From Myxococcales bacterium (lineage in GTDB: Bacteria; Myxococcota; Bradymonadia; REDH01): 8,172 bases of DNA. The DNA lies in assembly GCA_018970625.1 (NCBI GenBank), contig JAGWVZ010000139.1, forward strand, positions 1-8,172, read 5' to 3'. Positions 7,055 to 8,172 of this stretch are shown piece by piece. The notes under the pieces are model-generated. The model ran no database searches, was not told where the DNA came from, and was given only the letters and a program-made list of their open reading frames with translations. Position 1 is the first letter of the stretch, and the number at the start of each line of letters is the position of its first letter. The translations under genes and the position numbers were made by a program.

Positions 7055-7154
7055 ATTCAGGGGCGAAGATCGCGTACAGAGTTAGCGGTGGATGTATGCA
7101 AGATACGGTGTTTTACGGTTGGTTGATTTGCGTTGTGCTTATCGGCACTTGGCC

Positions 7155-7174
7155 CTGAGAGTATGCTTACTCAG
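7155..7174. promoter_or_regulatory. Imperfect palindrome upstream of the sigma-54 promoter, possible activator site
   Basis: CTGAG at 7155-7159 mirrors CTCAG at 7170-7174. Allowing a 2-nt insertion, the left arm CTGAG-TA matches the right arm TACTCAG around TGCT. It lies 14 nt upstream of the -24 element, in the less GC-rich patch. Sigma-54 promoters need an upstream-bound activator, normally farther away (about 80-150 bp). This site could therefore be a repressor or auxiliary site rather than the enhancer, or chance. Confidence 0.3.
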
Positions 7175-7187
7175 TCAAAATGAAGAG

Positions 7188-7204
7188 TTGGCACAGATAT
7201 CGCT
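7188..7204 (+). promoter_or_regulatory. Sigma-54 (-24/-12) promoter reading toward nrdJ
   Basis: TTGGCACAGATATCGCT matches the sigma-54 consensus TTGGCACG-N4-TTGCW at TTGGCAC, at T7200 and at the invariant GC (7202-7203) plus W, with mismatches only at positions 8 and 14. The spacing of 10 nt between the GG (7190-7191) and GC (7202-7203) dinucleotides is exactly right. Transcription would start near 7215, leaving a leader of about 266 nt before nrdJ. No competing sigma-70 promoter of similar quality was seen nearby. This is sequence inference only. Confidence 0.6.
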
Positions 7205-7214
7205 AGGGGTGGAA

Positions 7215-7480
7215 TCTGGTTCTCTGGGGGGGGTCTTGTAAGCGTAGGAAAAGAGGACACTTATCGATGCGACAACCAAGAGCGCAGAATGATTGACGCA
7301 TCGGGCGCACCCCCGTATCTTGCGCTTGCACCCTGGGTTGACCGCTATGGCTGGTGGTACCCGGTGCACGTGTCGCCGCATGCAGGGCGAGCAACCTGTC
7401 GCAAGACGGGTGGTTCTCCAAGGGAAGAGCGGCACCTGGCAGGCCACGAAACGACCCCCTAACGAAGTCACGGTACACGC
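7215..7480 (+). promoter_or_regulatory. Hairpin-rich nrdJ leader, candidate cis-regulatory RNA
   Basis: The predicted leader holds a series of stems. CGATGCG (7265-7271) pairs with CGCATCG (7297-7303). GCGCA (7305-7309) pairs with TGCGC (7321-7325). GCACC-CT-GGGT (7328-7338) pairs with ACCCGGTGC (7359-7367), nine pairs with a 2-nt bulge. TCGCC (7373-7377) pairs with GGCGA (7386-7390). ACCTGTC (7394-7400) pairs with GACGGGT (7405-7411) across a GCAA tetraloop of the GNRA class. GGTG (7409-7412) with CACC (7433-7436) could form an alternative helix that would compete with the GNRA hairpin. The leader also contains eight consecutive G (7226-7233). No ribosome-binding site is evident before ATG 7481. 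I could not match the cobalamin riboswitch core. A conserved nrdJ RNA motif has been described upstream of class II reductases, but I cannot test it here. Confidence 0.4.
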
Positions 7481-8172
7481 ATGCGAATCGAACGCCGCTT
7501 TACGTCAGCAGTCACAGACGGGTACGCCTCCCTCGAGTTCGAGGTTCGAAAGAGCGAGATTCGCAACCCGGACGGGTCGGTCGTTTTTTCATGTCCGAAT
7601 GTGAAGGTGCCGTCGACCTGGTCGCAGGTGGCTACCGACGTGCTGGCGCAAAAGTACTTTCGTAAGGCAGGCGTACCCGCGGTGACCCGTCGTCGTGACG
7701 AGCCCGGGATTCCTGAGTGGCTGCGTCCTTCGGAGCCGGACCTGGACGCCCTTTCCCTGCTGGACGAGAAAGACCGCTGGGTGGGTGAGACGGATGCACG
7801 TCAGGTGTTCGATCGTCTGGCAGGTTGCTGGACGTATTGGGGATTCCGGCACGGATACTTCGCAGCTGAAGCAGACGCGCGAGCGTTCTTTGAGGAACTT
7901 CGGTTCATGTTGGCCACACAGGTGGCAGCTCCGAACTCTCCACAATGGTTCAATACAGGGCTGAACTGGGCGTATGGAATCAGCGGTCCGGCGCAGGGTC
8001 ACTTCTATGTGGACCCGCAGTCGGGCGAATGTGTGCGCAGCGAAGACGCCTACACGCACCCGCAGCCCCACGCGTGTTTTATCCAGAGTGTGTCGGACGA
8101 CCTCGTGAACGAGGGCGGCATCATGGATCTGTGGACGCGAGAAGCCCGACTCTTCAAGTACGGCAGCGGCAC
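7481..8172 (+). CDS. nrdJ: Vitamin B12-dependent class II ribonucleotide reductase (N-terminal 230 residues, cut by window edge)
   Basis: NrdJ reduces ribonucleotides to deoxyribonucleotides using adenosylcobalamin to make the active-site thiyl radical, working with or without oxygen in the cytoplasm. The visible part matches the family throughout: MRIERRFTS at the start, SEIRNPDGSVVF (25-36), VPSTWSQVATDVLAQKYFRKAGVP (43-66), VFDRLAGCWTYWG (109-121), APNSPQWFNTGLNWAYGI (150-167), GPAQGHFYVDP (169-179) and HPQPHACFIQSVSDDLVNEGGIMDLW. Cys199 in PHACF is the expected first redox-active cysteine of the active-site pair; the radical cysteine and C-terminal cysteines lie beyond the window. ATG 7481 is chosen because the protein then begins with the family's own N-terminus, although no Shine-Dalgarno sequence precedes it. 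The frame is open to the window end. A sigma-54 promoter and structured leader lie upstream. No NrdR box was recognised in the leader. Confidence 0.95.
   Translation, partial: MRIERRFTSAVTDGYASLEFEVRKSEIRNPDGSVVFSCPNVKVPSTWSQVATDVLAQKYFRKAGVPAVTRRRDEPGIPEWLRPSEPDLDALSLLDEKDRWVGETDARQVFDRLAGCWTYWGFRHGYFAAEADARAFFEELRFMLATQVAAPNSPQWFNTGLNWAYGISGPAQGHFYVDPQSGECVRSEDAYTHPQPHACFIQSVSDDLVNEGGIMDLWTREARLFKYGSG

Larger units (their letters stand above)
6804..7187. other. Gene-free stretch downstream of ybeY with several hairpins
   Basis: No convincing coding region is seen on either strand. The short open frames here (for example 6834-7040 plus, 6804-6989 minus) give Arg/Pro-rich translations with no family signature, and no tRNA-like T-arm was found. 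The first 280 nt are as GC-rich as the genes and hold the inverted repeats listed separately. From about 7085 the DNA becomes visibly richer in A and T, leading into the sigma-54 promoter. No T-tract terminator was found on the plus strand after ybeY. Confidence 0.6.

Noticed and set aside
7305..7480. Classical cobalamin riboswitch before nrdJ
   Set aside because: I looked for the conserved core and B12-box pattern and found only scattered partial matches (GGGAA near 7422, CACCTGGCAGG near 7433) not in the required order. A covariance search would be decisive.
7081..7480. NrdR-box pair upstream of nrdJ
   Set aside because: No 16-bp palindrome of the ACAC-AT-rich-GTGT type was found; CACAGATATCG near 7192 does not fit the spacing and is better explained by the sigma-54 element.
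7293..7604. Plus-strand open frame of 103 codons across the nrdJ leader and start
   Set aside because: The translation has no recognisable motif and runs out of frame into the clearly conserved nrdJ coding sequence.

Overview
The window is GC-rich, densely coding bacterial chromosome, cut at both ends inside genes. It contains no mobile elements, CRISPR arrays, tRNAs or rRNAs. The gene content (phoH, pgpH, ybeY, mazG, class II nrdJ), the envelope-type proteins and a good sigma-54 promoter suggest a Gram-negative or delta-proteobacterium-like lineage such as Myxococcota or Bradymonadota. That placement is an inference from gene content and cannot be settled here.

Layout: (1) Positions 1-254, minus strand, hold the N-terminal 84 codons of MazG, a nucleoside triphosphate pyrophosphohydrolase. 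(2) A short divergent intergenic region follows, with an imperfect inverted repeat. (3) On the plus strand, 411-2348 encodes an unrecognised multi-pass membrane protein with a signal peptide, helical TPR-like stretches and a four-cysteine zinc-ribbon-like motif. It overlaps by 4 nt a 121-aa membrane-anchored protein whose C-terminal part resembles a type II secretion pseudopilin. (4) After a 160-nt gap comes a compact run: PhoH ATPase (2871-3848), the c-di-AMP phosphodiesterase PgpH (3845-6352, 4-nt overlap) and the endoribonuclease/rRNA maturation factor YbeY (about 6297-6803, 56-nt overlap). (5) A gene-free stretch of 677 nt (6804-7480) carries several hairpins, a near-consensus sigma-54 promoter at 7188-7204 and a hairpin-rich leader of about 266 nt. 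(6) That leader runs into nrdJ, the adenosylcobalamin-dependent class II ribonucleotide reductase (7481 to the window end), of which 230 codons are visible.

How the genes fit together: phoH-pgpH-ybeY is a known conserved neighbourhood linking RNA metabolism/ribosome quality (PhoH, YbeY) with cyclic di-AMP turnover (PgpH). The two genes upstream of phoH are translationally coupled to each other, and their function is unknown. MazG and NrdJ both act on nucleotide pools but lie at opposite ends of the window, and nothing links them directly.

I found no clearly new multi-gene system. The observations most worth following are the sigma-54 promoter plus structured leader in front of nrdJ, and the coupled pair of membrane proteins upstream of phoH.
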